A stretch of DNA of 64,000 nt from Aureimonas sp. SK2 (GTDB lineage Bacteria; Pseudomonadota; Alphaproteobacteria; Rhizobiales; Rhizobiaceae): positions 1 through 64,000 of the forward strand of contig NZ_JAPZDS010000003.1 in NCBI RefSeq assembly GCF_029813115.1. Direction: 5' to 3'. Position 1 is the stretch's first letter. Each line of letters opens with the position of its first letter. This document shows positions 1-11,267 of the stretch, piece by piece. The position numbers and the translations under genes are program-made. Under the pieces are notes generated by a model that worked only from the letters and a program-made list of their open reading frames with translations, ran no database searches and was not told the origin of the DNA.

Positions 1-107
1 ATGCGATATAGGGGGCGGGAGCGGTGGAGGTCAACAGGGGAATTCGAAAAAGTTCGAAAAATCGTCCGGCGCGTCTGAAAGGCCTTCCTAGCCTCGGGGG
101 AGCCACA
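1..107. other. Window edge, no gene seen
   Basis: This stretch lies downstream of the tgt stop codon on the minus strand. I see no convincing reading frame or RNA gene. It contains two near copies of TTCGAAAAA at about 42-60, too short to call a repeat element. Confidence 0.5.
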
Positions 108-1247
108 TCAGGAGCGGACAATCCCCCTCGCCTCTTCCCCCTTTCTCCACCCTTCGGTCGTCTCGGCGACGAAGTCCGCCAAGGCCCCCCGTTCGATCGC
201 CGCCCGCGCTCCCGCCATGAGCGACTGGTAGTAGGCAAGGTTGTTCCAGGTAAGCAGCATGGCGCCGAGCGCTTCCTGTGTCCGGACGAGATGATGGAGA
301 TAGGCGCGGGAGTAGTCGCGCGACGCCGGACAGTCCGACCGGTCGTCCAGGGGCGACGCGTCTTCGGCATGGCGCGCGTTCTTCAGATTGATCCGTCCGT
401 GCCGGGTGAACGCCAACCCATGGCGGCCCGCGCGCGTCGGCATCACGCAATCGAACATGTCGATGCCGCGCATGATCGATTTCAAGATATCGTCGGGAGT
501 GCCGACGCCCATCAGGTATCGCGGCTTCTCCTGCGGCAGGACGGGAACCGTCTCGTCCAGGGTACGCAGCATCACCTCCTGCGGCTCGCCCACCGCAAGG
601 CCGCCGACGGCGTATCCCTTGAGGCTCATGTCGCGGAGCCGCTCGGCGGACCGGATGCGCAAGGGAATGTCGTCGCCGCCCTGGACGATGCCGAACATCG
701 CCTTGCCCGGCTGATTGCCGAAGGCGACCGCACAGCGTTCGGCCCAGCGCAGGGAGAGCTCCATCGCCCGCTCGATGTCGGCGCGTTCCGCCGGCAGCCG
801 GATGCATTCGTCGAGCTGCATCTGGATGTCGCTGTCGAGGAGCCCCTGGATCTCGATCGAACGCTCGGGGCTCAGCTCGTAGACCGTGCCGTCGATATGC
901 GAGCGGAAGGTGACGCCCCTCTCCGACATCTTCCGAAGGCTCGCCAGCGACATGACCTGGAAACCGCCGGAATCGGTGAGGATCGGATAGGGCCAGCGGG
1001 CGAACTCGTGCAGGCCTCCGAGGCGCCCGACCCGCTCGGCTCCCGGCCGCAGCATCAGGTGGTAGGTGTTGCCGAGGATGATGTCCGAGCCGAGGTCTCG
1101 GACCTGGTCGAGATACATCGCCTTGACGGTCGCGGCCGTCCCGACCGGCATGAAGGCGGGCGTCCGGACCTCGCCGCGCGGCATGGAGATCGTGCCCCGC
1201 CGGGCGAGACCGTCGGTGGCGGAGACTTGGAAGGTGAATTCGGTCAA
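108..1247 (-). CDS. tgt: tRNA-guanine transglycosylase
   Basis: Exchanges guanine-34 for preQ1 in tRNAs with GUN anticodons, a step of queuosine synthesis in the cytoplasm. The 379-residue length and TIM-barrel motifs fit the family: DSGGFQ around residue 92 with the catalytic Asp, and MFDCVMPTR with the nucleophile region. The C-terminal YSRAYLHHL block is intact, but the usual zinc site (Cys-x-Cys-x2-Cys plus a distal His) is mostly lost. Only one Cys remains in SDCPAS, and the His is Asn in WNNLAYY. The start codon overlaps the queA stop by four bases (ATGA), so the two genes are translationally coupled. Confidence 0.96.
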   Translation of the reverse strand: MTEFTFQVSATDGLARRGTISMPRGEVRTPAFMPVGTAATVKAMYLDQVRDLGSDIILGNTYHLMLRPGAERVGRLGGLHEFARWPYPILTDSGGFQVMSLASLRKMSERGVTFRSHIDGTVYELSPERSIEIQGLLDSDIQMQLDECIRLPAERADIERAMELSLRWAERCAVAFGNQPGKAMFGIVQGGDDIPLRIRSAERLRDMSLKGYAVGGLAVGEPQEVMLRTLDETVPVLPQEKPRYLMGVGTPDDILKSIMRGIDMFDCVMPTRAGRHGLAFTRHGRINLKNARHAEDASPLDDRSDCPASRDYSRAYLHHLVRTQEALGAMLLTWNNLAYYQSLMAGARAAIERGALADFVAETTEGWRKGEEARGIVRS

Positions 1248-2323
1248 GCGGTTCGCTCCAGGAGACAGGCGTCTCCGTAGGAATAGAAACGGTAGCCCTC
1301 GGCGATCGCGTGGGCATAGGCCGACCGCATGCGGTCGAGGCCGCTGAAGGCGGAGACCAGCATGAAGAGGGTCGAGCGCGGCAGGTGGAAATTGGTCATC
1401 AGCGCGTCGACGGCGCGGAACGCGTAGCCCGGCGTGATGAAGATGTCGGTCGCGTCCGCGAAGGGCTCGATCCGGCCGGTTTTGCGCGCGGCGCTCTCGA
1501 GAAGGCGCAGCGATGTCGTGCCGACGGCGACGATGCGCCGGCCTTCGTCGCGTGCGGCCTGAAGACGCCGCGCGGCGTCAGCCGTCACGACGCCGATCTC
1601 GCTGTGCATCCGGTGCTGGCTCGTGTCGTCGGCCTTGACCGGCAGGAAGGTGCCGGCGCCCACATGGAGCGTCACGTATTCCTGGGCAGTGCCGCGTGCC
1701 AAAAGGGCGGCCAGCAGTTCGGGCGTGAAGTGGAGCCCGGCGGTCGGGGCGGCGACGGCGCCTTCCTCTCGGGCAAAGACGGTCTGGTAGTCCTCAAGGT
1801 CCGCCGCGTCGACCGCGCGCTTGGATGCGATGTAGGGGGGGAGCGGCAGCCGCCCGACGGCCGCGATCGCTGCATCGAGATCCGGACCGCTCGCGGCGAA
1901 GCGAAGGTCGACCTCGCCGCCCTCCCCCTTCTCCGCCACTTCGGCGGACAGCATGGTCCCACCCTCGCCCGGCGAGGCGAACTCGATCCGGTCGCCGACC
2001 TTGATCCGCTTGCCCGGACGCATGAAGGCCTTCCAGCGGTCGAGCGCGACGCGCATATGCAGCGTCGCATCGACGGCGACGCGCGTGGCGCCGTCCGAAC
2101 CGGTGCGCAGGCGCTCGCCGGTCAGTTGCGCCGGGATGACCTTGGTGTCGTTGAAGACGAGGACGTCGCCGTCGCGCAAGAGCGCGGGAAGATCGCCGAC
2201 GCGCCGGTCCTCGAACGGACCATCTGCCGCCACGCGCAGGAGTTTGGCCGATTCGCGCGGAAGAGCGGGCCGCAGCGCGATCCGCTCTTCCGGAAGTTCG
2301 AAGTCGAAGAGATCGACCTGCAC
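1244..2323 (-). CDS. queA: S-adenosylmethionine:tRNA ribosyltransferase-isomerase
   Basis: Transfers and rearranges the ribosyl group of S-adenosylmethionine onto preQ1-modified tRNA to give epoxyqueuosine, the step after Tgt. It is 359 residues, normal for the family. It opens with the typical [11 protein letters not shown] segment and contains the conserved [11 protein letters not shown] and PTAGLHFT blocks. It is transcribed just before tgt and overlaps it by four bases. The cyclophilin gene ppiB ends 10 bases upstream, so all are likely one minus-strand operon. Confidence 0.97.
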   Translation of the reverse strand: MQVDLFDFELPEERIALRPALPRESAKLLRVAADGPFEDRRVGDLPALLRDGDVLVFNDTKVIPAQLTGERLRTGSDGATRVAVDATLHMRVALDRWKAFMRPGKRIKVGDRIEFASPGEGGTMLSAEVAEKGEGGEVDLRFAASGPDLDAAIAAVGRLPLPPYIASKRAVDAADLEDYQTVFAREEGAVAAPTAGLHFTPELLAALLARGTAQEYVTLHVGAGTFLPVKADDTSQHRMHSEIGVVTADAARRLQAARDEGRRIVAVGTTSLRLLESAARKTGRIEPFADATDIFITPGYAFRAVDALMTNFHLPRSTLFMLVSAFSGLDRMRSAYAHAIAEGYRFYSYGDACLLERTA

Positions 2324-2333
2324 GGCGCCCGAA

Positions 2334-2804
<471 letters not shown>

Positions 2805-2904
2805 GGCCAGTCTCCTTATGAATGAACAAGGGCGATCCGGCTGGACCGGACCGCCCGTCTGCTTTGCTGAATGGATGAACCGCCCCGCAGTTGCAAGGCT
2901 GATG

Positions 2905-3447
2905 TCAGCGAGTCTCGACCTTGACCATCTTGTCGGGGTTCTCGACCGTGCCGTTGTTGGCCTCGTCGCCCTTCTTGATCTTGTCCACGACGTCCATGCC
3001 CTTGGTCACCTCGCCGACGACCGTGTACTGGCCGTTCAGGAAGTCGCCGTCGGCGAGCATGATGAAGAACTGCGAATTGGCGGAGTTCGGATCCTGCGCC
3101 CGTGCCATGCCGACCACGCCGCGTTTGAACGGCGCGTCGGAGAACTCGGCCTGGAGATCGGGCCTCTCCGAACCGCCCATGCCTGTTCCGGTGGGGTCGC
3201 CCGTCTGGGCCATGAAGCCGTCGATGACGCGGTGGAAGACGACGCCGTTGTAGAAGCCTTCCTTGGCCAGCGCCTTGATCTGCTCGACATGCTTGGGCGC
3301 GAGATCTGGGCGCAGCTTGACGTCGATCTCGCCCTTGTTGGTCTCGATTACGAGCGTGTCGCCGGCGGCCGCCATCTGTGCGTGGGCCGGCGCCAGCCCG
3401 GCCATCGCGACCGTGACGAGGAGACCAAGGGTCGGAAGAAGTTTCAT
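2905..3447 (-). CDS. ppiA: Periplasmic cyclophilin-type peptidyl-prolyl isomerase
   Basis: A prolyl isomerase like its neighbour, but exported. Residues 1-23 form a Sec signal peptide (Lys, then a Leu/Val/Ala core, ending APAHA before Gln). The mature part is a full cyclophilin domain with FHRVIDGFMAQTGDPTGTG and NSANSQFFIM. Length is 180 residues. It lies 20 bases downstream of coaD and 100 bases upstream of ppiB in the same direction. The symbol ppiA is used by analogy to periplasmic cyclophilins; the subfamily was not checked by alignment. Confidence 0.93.
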   Translation of the reverse strand: MKLLPTLGLLVTVAMAGLAPAHAQMAAAGDTLVIETNKGEIDVKLRPDLAPKHVEQIKALAKEGFYNGVVFHRVIDGFMAQTGDPTGTGMGGSERPDLQAEFSDAPFKRGVVGMARAQDPNSANSQFFIMLADGDFLNGQYTVVGEVTKGMDVVDKIKKGDEANNGTVENPDKMVKVETR

Positions 3448-3467
3448 CGGCGGACTCCGGACAGCTC

Positions 3468-3965
3468 TCAGGAGGATCGGGAGAGCTTGCGTTTCAGGGC
3501 GGCGGCGACGTGCTCCGGCACGAAGGGAGACACGTCCCCGCCCATCTTGGCGATCTGGCGGACCAATGTGGCCGTAATGGGCCTCGTGGCCGGCGACGCC
3601 GGCAGGAAGACGGTGGTCAGATTCGGCATCAGGGTCCCGTTCATGCCCGCCATCTGCATCTCGTAGTCGAAGTCCGTCGCGTCGCGCAGGCCGCGCACGA
3701 GCGCGCAGGCGCCCTGCCGCCGCGCCTCCTCCACCACGAGGTCGGAAAAGAAGGACACCCGCACCGACGGACCCTCCGCCGGACCGACGCAGGCGCGAAC
3801 CAGTTCCGCCCGCTCCTCGGCGTCGAAGAGCGGCACCTTGCCGGGATGAACGCCGATGGCGACCACGACCTCGTCGAAGATCCTCATCGCCGACCGGATG
3901 ATGTCCACATGCCCCGCGGTCGGCGGATCGAAGCTTCCGGGATAAAGGGCGATCCGCGACATCAC
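3468..3965 (-). CDS. coaD: Phosphopantetheine adenylyltransferase
   Basis: Adenylates 4'-phosphopantetheine to dephospho-CoA, the fourth step of CoA synthesis. It is 165 residues, as expected. The nucleotidyltransferase signature [10 protein letters not shown] is at residues 10-19, LVRGLRD marks the substrate loop, and ITATLVR is the ISSTxxR-like motif. Two Met codons stand in a row at the start; the second gives the usual N terminus [11 protein letters not shown]. It leads the coaD-ppiA-ppiB-queA-tgt run, and its position after gyrA is typical of Hyphomicrobiales. Confidence 0.97.
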   Translation of the reverse strand: MMSRIALYPGSFDPPTAGHVDIIRSAMRIFDEVVVAIGVHPGKVPLFDAEERAELVRACVGPAEGPSVRVSFFSDLVVEEARRQGACALVRGLRDATDFDYEMQMAGMNGTLMPNLTTVFLPASPATRPITATLVRQIAKMGGDVSPFVPEHVAAALKRKLSRSS

Positions 3966-4156
3966 GACTTCCTAACCATGCTGAGAGATCGGCTCCGGAC
4001 CTTGCGAAAGGGCGGTCGGCGATACCATTTTACAAAGCATTCGGCGGGCAGACTTGGCCTTGTCCAACGTCGTGACCGAAGATCGACGAAGCCGCCCGGT
4101 TGTGGAACGATTCGTTAGGCATTCGCGTTATGGCGCTGTATTCAGGAGAGAAATCA

Positions 4157-4285
4157 ATGATGTTCCTCGCCTTGTCGCTCGCAATGGTCGCCTCCCTCTC
4201 AACCGCAACGGTCATTGCGATGCATAACGAGGCGAGCAAGCAGCGCGCCCGAGCCATTGCCCGCAAGCCAAAGATCCTTGGCTGA
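4157..4285 (+). CDS. Small single-pass membrane protein, unknown function
   Basis: A 42-residue open frame between coaD and gyrA, antisense to both. The start is favoured by a good ribosome-binding site, AGGAGAG, about six bases before ATG. The product has one hydrophobic helix (MFLALSLAMVASLSTATVIAM) followed by a short basic tail ending KPKILG. No family is recognised. The evidence is the ribosome site, the clean membrane-segment pattern and the lack of an alternative gene here. Without homologues it could still be chance. Confidence 0.45.
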   Translation: MMFLALSLAMVASLSTATVIAMHNEASKQRARAIARKPKILG

Positions 4286-4341
4286 CAGGCTGAACGTCGC
4301 GGGACCGGCATAGCCGGCCCCGCTCACACTTCGTGTCGCCT

Positions 4342-7098
<2,757 letters not shown>

Positions 7099-7312
7099 GA
7101 TGAAATCCTGGGCAGAATGTCTTGCCCTTATATAGGAATCACGCTCGCAGACGCAAATCGTCGCCTATGAAATAAGGCAGAGAAAACAATACTTTGCGGT
7201 ACTGCCTGCATTTTTCGCGTCGCTCGGCGCCGCGCTGTGGACGCAAGGGGCGTCGCCGCCTGGCTCTCACGGCGCTATGAAGGCGCAAAGTCCCGTCGCC
7301 GAAGGCCTGTGC

Positions 7313-7945
7313 ATGCTCGAAACCCTTCTCAACGGCTTCGCCACGCTGTTCGTGATCATCGATCCGATCGGCCTTGCGCCGATCTTCCTCGGGCTGACGA
7401 CGGGCCTGGCGAAGGCAGAGCGCCGGCGCATCGCGCGCAACGGCTGCCTGATCGCCTTCACGATTCTGGCGGTGTTCGGCCTCGCGGGCCTGAGCGTCCT
7501 CACGGCGCTCGGCATCTCGCTCGGCGCCTTCCGCGTGGCAGGGGGCCTGTTCCTGTTCTGGATCGCCTTCGAGCTGGTCTTCGAGAAGCGTAAGACGCGG
7601 AAAGAAAAGGACGCCCAGACGGCGATGACGGAGCACGAGGCCGGCGAGATCGCCGCGGTGCCGCTCGCCATCCCGCTGATGGCCGGACCCGGCGCCATCT
7701 CGGCCGTGATCCTCCTGTCGGGCGAACTGCCGAGCGCCGCCGGCCAGGGAAGCGTGCTGGCGGTGATCGCCATCACGATCTTCGTGGCCTACCTGTTCCT
7801 CATCGCGGCCGACCGGCTGGAGCGCCTTATGGGCCATACCGGCCGCGCCGTGGTAACGCGCCTTCTCGGGGTGCTTCTCGCGGCGCTGGCGGTCCAGTTC
7901 GTCAGCGACGGCATCAAGGCTTTGTTCCCTGCCGCCGTCGCCTGA
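7313..7945 (+). CDS. marC: MarC-family integral membrane protein
   Basis: A UPF0056/MarC protein of the inner membrane with about six hydrophobic segments. The role is not settled; the name comes from the mar region, but a part in multidrug resistance is not supported for the family. The N terminus LLNGFATLFVIIDPIGLAPIF and the segment PLAIPLMAGPGAIS are family hallmarks. I chose ATG 7313, preceded by GAAGG at good spacing, giving 210 residues; ATG 7277 would add 12 polar residues. It diverges from gyrA. Its stop codon marks the edge of the accessory island. Confidence 0.92.
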   Translation: MLETLLNGFATLFVIIDPIGLAPIFLGLTTGLAKAERRRIARNGCLIAFTILAVFGLAGLSVLTALGISLGAFRVAGGLFLFWIAFELVFEKRKTRKEKDAQTAMTEHEAGEIAAVPLAIPLMAGPGAISAVILLSGELPSAAGQGSVLAVIAITIFVAYLFLIAADRLERLMGHTGRAVVTRLLGVLLAALAVQFVSDGIKALFPAAVA

Positions 7946-8243
7946 TCCCTCCGGTCAGAACGGTTGTGACGGGTACACAGCGCCACTGTGTGTGTTAGTC
8001 CCCTGTAGAATATTGAAGAATCGACTTCCGCTTCGATGGCGCCGTCAACGAGGCGGCTAAAACCTGTTTCCGAAGCTGAAGATCGCATGCTCCGACGCCT
8101 TTGTCGATCAGGTCGGTCGTTGCCGGCGGAACGGTCCGTACCGGCTGGATCCGACCGACCCGTCTCTACGCTTCGGGGGCTTCGCGCCGGATCGGCCTCC
8201 CGTTGTCTCGGGTTTCCCTGACACCCTTCGTTACGCTGCATGT
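7946..8243. other. Non-coding left flank of the island
   Basis: 298 bases between the marC stop and the TIR gene stop. No gene was found on either strand. It holds a small inverted repeat, ACACAG at 7975-7980 and CTGTGT at 7986-7991, 30 bases after marC. The island's left end should lie here, but I cannot fix it. Confidence 0.45.
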
Positions 8244-8963
8244 CTACTTCGCTGGGCGGCGGGGCTTCGATGTACGCGACGTCGTCCTGGGTTTCGCCGG
8301 GGCCGATGCTCCTTTCGGCTTCCTGCCGGTCTCCATGTTGCGTGGTTTGGCAGCCGGCCTTGTCTTCGGCTTCTGGACCTTCGCAGCAGGCTTCCTGGTC
8401 TCGGCCTGCGACTGCGCGGATTCGACTGCTCTACCCTTGGAATTTCTTCTACTGGCAGCCGTAGCTCTCGCCTTGGCAACGACCTTCCGATCCGCCTCGG
8501 CCTGCTCCTTGCCCTTCTCCTGCCTTACCGCCCGAACCACCCGCCGTAGGCCCTGGACGATCTGCAGGTATGCCCTGTTCGGGCGTCCATGCTCCTCGAC
8601 CGACTTGGCGTCGTCGGGCAGCATCTTCGACTTCGCCATCTCCGTGCTTGGCCAGTCGCAGATGCCGACGAGAGCGACGAGGACGCGTGGGCGTCCCTGC
8701 TTCGACCGACGCAGCATCACCTTGTACTCGCGCCGATAGCAGTAGTCGGAATGGAGGTAGTTCGAACTTCCGAGTGCCAGGAAGATGTCGGTCTGCCTGA
8801 GCTGCTTCCGGATCTCGGGCGTGATCTCGCGTCCCGGCTCGATGTCGCCATCGAACCAGACCACCACGTCCTTTTCCCGTTCGAGGGCCGCCATGTGCGT
8901 TGACAACCGCATCCGGTGAGCGTCGTCACGGTGGCTGTATGAAACGAAGATCCGGATTGTCAT
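8244..8963 (-). CDS. TIR-domain protein with Lys/Ala/Pro-rich tail
   Basis: Residues 1-145 form a bacterial TIR domain: FVSYSHRDD at 6-14, WFDGDIEPG at 37-45, and the SxYCxxxE pattern SDYCYRRE at 72-79, with Glu79 in the place of the NADase catalytic glutamate. Bacterial TIR domains of this type act in anti-phage systems by consuming NAD or making cyclic ADP-ribose products. Residues 146-239 are a disordered, strongly basic tail rich in Lys, Arg, Ala and Pro (for example KPRTTSRTSKPRRPAK), like histone-H1-type tails that bind nucleic acid. No sensor domain is present, so the trigger may be a partner. It is divergent from the 49-residue basic protein. The function is inferred. Confidence 0.85.
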   Translation of the reverse strand: MTIRIFVSYSHRDDAHRMRLSTHMAALEREKDVVVWFDGDIEPGREITPEIRKQLRQTDIFLALGSSNYLHSDYCYRREYKVMLRRSKQGRPRVLVALVGICDWPSTEMAKSKMLPDDAKSVEEHGRPNRAYLQIVQGLRRVVRAVRQEKGKEQAEADRKVVAKARATAASRRNSKGRAVESAQSQAETRKPAAKVQKPKTRPAAKPRNMETGRKPKGASAPAKPRTTSRTSKPRRPAK

Positions 8964-9119
8964 GGGGTCCGTCTGTCGCGCTGCATCCGAAGCGATTCGC
9001 CTCGTCGTTCACCCAGTGTTCTTTTCCATTGCGGAAAGCACAACCCAAGATCATCATCGATCCCGGCGACCGACGGGATGTTCTGGATCGGTAGACGCCT
9101 GCGAGTCTGGGAGGGCACC

Positions 9120-9269
9120 ATGGGTAAGAACGAGAAGACGGGTCCGAAAGCGGCGAAGGCGGCTTCCAACGTCCTGAAGGACGGGCGGACGGGCAAGGAC
9201 TCGAAGACCGCAGCCGGCTCCGCGCTGTCGCAGGCGCCGGACAAGAAGGGGGGAAAGTCGAAGAAGTAA
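9120..9269 (+). CDS. Small basic Lys/Ala/Gly-rich protein
   Basis: A 49-residue protein starting at ATG 9120, preceded by GGGAGG at good spacing. A longer frame from 9078 has no such site. The product reads MGKNEKTGPKAAKAAS, then LKDGRTGKDSKTAAGSALSQ, and ends with a Lys-rich tail. I recognise this pattern from small conserved hypothetical proteins scattered in many bacteria, but I know of no assigned function. It is divergent from the TIR gene across a 156-base promoter region, and both products carry basic Lys/Ala-rich segments, so a shared role is possible but unproven. Confidence 0.7.
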   Translation: MGKNEKTGPKAAKAASNVLKDGRTGKDSKTAAGSALSQAPDKKGGKSKK

Positions 9270-9293
9270 GCCTTCTGACGGTACCGATCCGGT

Positions 9294-9414
9294 TCAGGTC
9301 TGAAGGCGCGTCCCCAATCCCACCGATCGCCTCGACGCGATCGGGCCCGCCTCGACTGCCTTTCGCAGCACGTCGGGATCATCCACAAACACGACCTGTT
9401 CGCTGGCCCTGTGA
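9294..9414 (-). pseudogene. Remnant 3' end of a second RecD-like helicase
   Basis: Read on the minus strand, codons from 9407 down to the TGA at 9294-9296 encode 37 residues starting ASEQVVFVDDPDVL and ending VGLGTRLQT. They match the C terminus of the intact island helicase (ASEQVVLVGDPNVL, then VGLGSRLVG); I count 25 of 37 identities. Upstream of 9407 the match continues but is out of frame by one missing base (ATCACAGG against ATCACGAGG). It then ends exactly at the stop codon of the AbiGi-like gene. So this is a truncated, frameshifted relic of a second helicase copy, not a gene. Confidence 0.85.
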
Positions 9415-10161
9415 TTACGGGATGTTGTCGAGAACCGTTCCGATTCGGACCGGTGACCAAGTGAGATCAACGAACGGGCATCTGTATGATGGTCCCGTAT
9501 GCTCCGCGTATGCCTGTTCGAAGAAGCCTACCGCGGGTTCATGGAACACCTCCGGCATGACCAGGAACGCGACGTCGTCTTCCGAGAATTCGAAGTCGCG
9601 ACTCGCGATCCTCCACTCGCGCTCCCACTCGAAGAAGCGCGGCTTGCCGGCGTAATGGCCTGGTGCGTCGACGAACGGCGTGATCCCCCACACGGGATCG
9701 TCTGCGGGGTGATCGTCCGCCAAAGCGCGATCCATCAAGCCGCGCATGCCCGCCTCCAACGGGGATCCCTGGTAGGCGTAGAGGATCGGGTTTCCGCCCT
9801 GGCTGATCAGGTGATCCTTCCGGAAGGCTATGCCGTGCCAACTCGACGGCCCGCCACGCATGCGCCGACGAGCCAGTCGCTCCAGCAGGTGGACCGGGAT
9901 CTCGCTGAAGGACACGGCCATCTGGGTCGTCGCGGCCGGCGCTTCGAACCTTGCCATGCCGACAGGACCGGTAGCGCGGATGCACCGGGAGCTGAGGATG
10001 CCGATGATGTTGTGGTAGCTGTCCATCGGGTCATTGCCTCGGGCGAGATGGACGACGAACTCCGAAAGGTCGGACCACGTCCTCCGAGCACGGACGAAGC
10101 TCGGTCTCACTGAGGCGGCCACGCAGGTATCATAGCGCCAGTCGAAGCGGGATCGCGCCAC
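9415..10161 (-). CDS. AbiGi/DUF2971-like protein, putative phage-defence factor
   Basis: A 248-residue protein from a GTG start that overlaps the end of tcmP by 32 bases; GTG 10110 is an alternative start with less overlap. The visible blocks VSFSEIPVHLL, GNPILYAY and FEWEREWR resemble AbiGi-type and DUF2971 proteins, where a F-x-W/E-x-E-W-R block is typical. AbiGi proteins belong to abortive-infection systems. The assignment rests on these short blocks only, so it is tentative. It is the last intact gene of the gin-helicase operon and abuts the helicase remnant. Confidence 0.6.
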   Translation of the reverse strand: MARSRFDWRYDTCVAASVRPSFVRARRTWSDLSEFVVHLARGNDPMDSYHNIIGILSSRCIRATGPVGMARFEAPAATTQMAVSFSEIPVHLLERLARRRMRGGPSSWHGIAFRKDHLISQGGNPILYAYQGSPLEAGMRGLMDRALADDHPADDPVWGITPFVDAPGHYAGKPRFFEWEREWRIASRDFEFSEDDVAFLVMPEVFHEPAVGFFEQAYAEHTGPSYRCPFVDLTWSPVRIGTVLDNIP

Positions 10162-11260
10162 CGTAGGCCGGCGAGGGACGGACCACCGTCCCCTCCGGAA
10201 AGGTGCCCCTGCGCCGGCGTGGCTTGGCGGCGACGACCTCCAACCTTCCGGCCTTCTCCATGGCCTTGAGGACGCCCTTGTAGTGGCTGTCGCGGAACGC
10301 GGTCTCGTCGATCACGAACGTCTCGATCTCCGACACGAGGCAGGCTTCTCCGGCGAACCTCCCGCAGATCTCCCGCTCGAGCCGGGCCAGATCCGCCTCG
10401 GCGCCGAACATCACCATCTGGTTCGGATCGGTGGCGTCCGAGAACGTGAAGGCGCCGGCAGGATCAGCCTTCCACATCGCCTCCTTCATCTTCACCAGCC
10501 CCTTACGTTTCCGGGTCGCAAAGAACAGGTAGTAGTCGACCTGGGAACGACGGTTCCTCATCTCGAAGTGGCGGACGTGGGTGGCCCGACCCACGGACTT
10601 GAGCCGCTCAGCGAAGTGGTCGCGGAGGGCGTTCCGACGGGCCTGCCCCTCCATGCGGGCGATCCTCCTCCACTCGTCGCCACCGAACAGCGTGTCGAAG
10701 TTCTCCACCTGGTCGGGATGGGCCAGGAAGCGGTTGATCTCCTCGAACATGAAGTTCACCAGCACCTCGGACGAGCCGAGCGCCATGATCCGGGCGATCG
10801 TCGCCATTGAGATCCGCCATCCGAAGGGATCTATGAAGGCGAACACCGGCACGCCCTGACCGAGCGTCGGGTGGATGTCGGCGTTGTAGACCTCGTCGAA
10901 ACCGCGTCCGGAATGGATATGGACCTTCAGGCGCGGGCACCGGGGCGCAGACGCCAGCAGGGCATCGACGGCCTGCTTCAGCAAGGCGGCACGACCGGGA
11001 TCGACCTCCACGAAGTGGAAATCCACCTCGGCCGAGATCGTCGCCGCCTGTGCAAGATAGGCGTTCAGGGCGATGATCGGCGATCCGTCCGATCCGTCGT
11101 CGTAGACGCCGGGCCCGGCGAAGCCGTCCACGAAGACGATGCGGGGGAACCCGCCGTGGCTCAGGATGGGGATCCAGGCGTCCAGATAGCGCCTCAGGAT
11201 GGCATGCTTGGCTTTCGTGTGCTCCTCGAGGGCCCACGTTGTCGTCTTCGGCGCAGCCAT
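10130..11260 (-). CDS. tcmP: Three-Cys-motif partner protein TcmP
   Basis: A 376-residue protein of the TcmP family, regularly encoded beside DUF5131 (Gp37/Gp68) proteins, as here with an 8-base gap. It shows a methyltransferase-like Rossmann layout: FVDGFAGPGVY at about 43-53 like a nucleotide/AdoMet-binding loop, FVEVDP at 83-88 for the acidic residue of strand 2, and FIDPFGW at 142-148 like a motif IV. The reaction is unknown. The neighbours (RecD-like helicase, DUF5131, AbiGi-like) suggest a nucleic-acid modification or defence role, which is inference. Confidence 0.85.
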   Translation of the reverse strand: MAAPKTTTWALEEHTKAKHAILRRYLDAWIPILSHGGFPRIVFVDGFAGPGVYDDGSDGSPIIALNAYLAQAATISAEVDFHFVEVDPGRAALLKQAVDALLASAPRCPRLKVHIHSGRGFDEVYNADIHPTLGQGVPVFAFIDPFGWRISMATIARIMALGSSEVLVNFMFEEINRFLAHPDQVENFDTLFGGDEWRRIARMEGQARRNALRDHFAERLKSVGRATHVRHFEMRNRRSQVDYYLFFATRKRKGLVKMKEAMWKADPAGAFTFSDATDPNQMVMFGAEADLARLEREICGRFAGEACLVSEIETFVIDETAFRDSHYKGVLKAMEKAGRLEVVAAKPRRRRGTFPEGTVVRPSPAYGGAIPLRLAL

Positions 11261-11267
11261 CCGTCCC

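Noticed and set aside
42-60. Repeated TTCGAAAAA as a repeat element
   Set aside because: Two nine-base copies only; expected by chance at this scale.
7975-7991. ACACAG/CTGTGT inverted repeat after marC as a left attachment site
   Set aside because: Only six bases per arm and no matching sequence at the ssb end; not enough to call an attachment site.
8244-8525. Lys/Ala/Pro-rich end of the TIR gene as a decayed, frameshifted region
   Set aside because: The frame stays open with a consistent basic, disordered composition to a normal stop, as in true low-complexity tails.
8960-9460. Minus-strand frame of 166 codons between the TIR and AbiGi-like genes
   Set aside because: It crosses the helicase relic in the wrong frame and overlaps the convincing 49-residue gene; no family resemblance.
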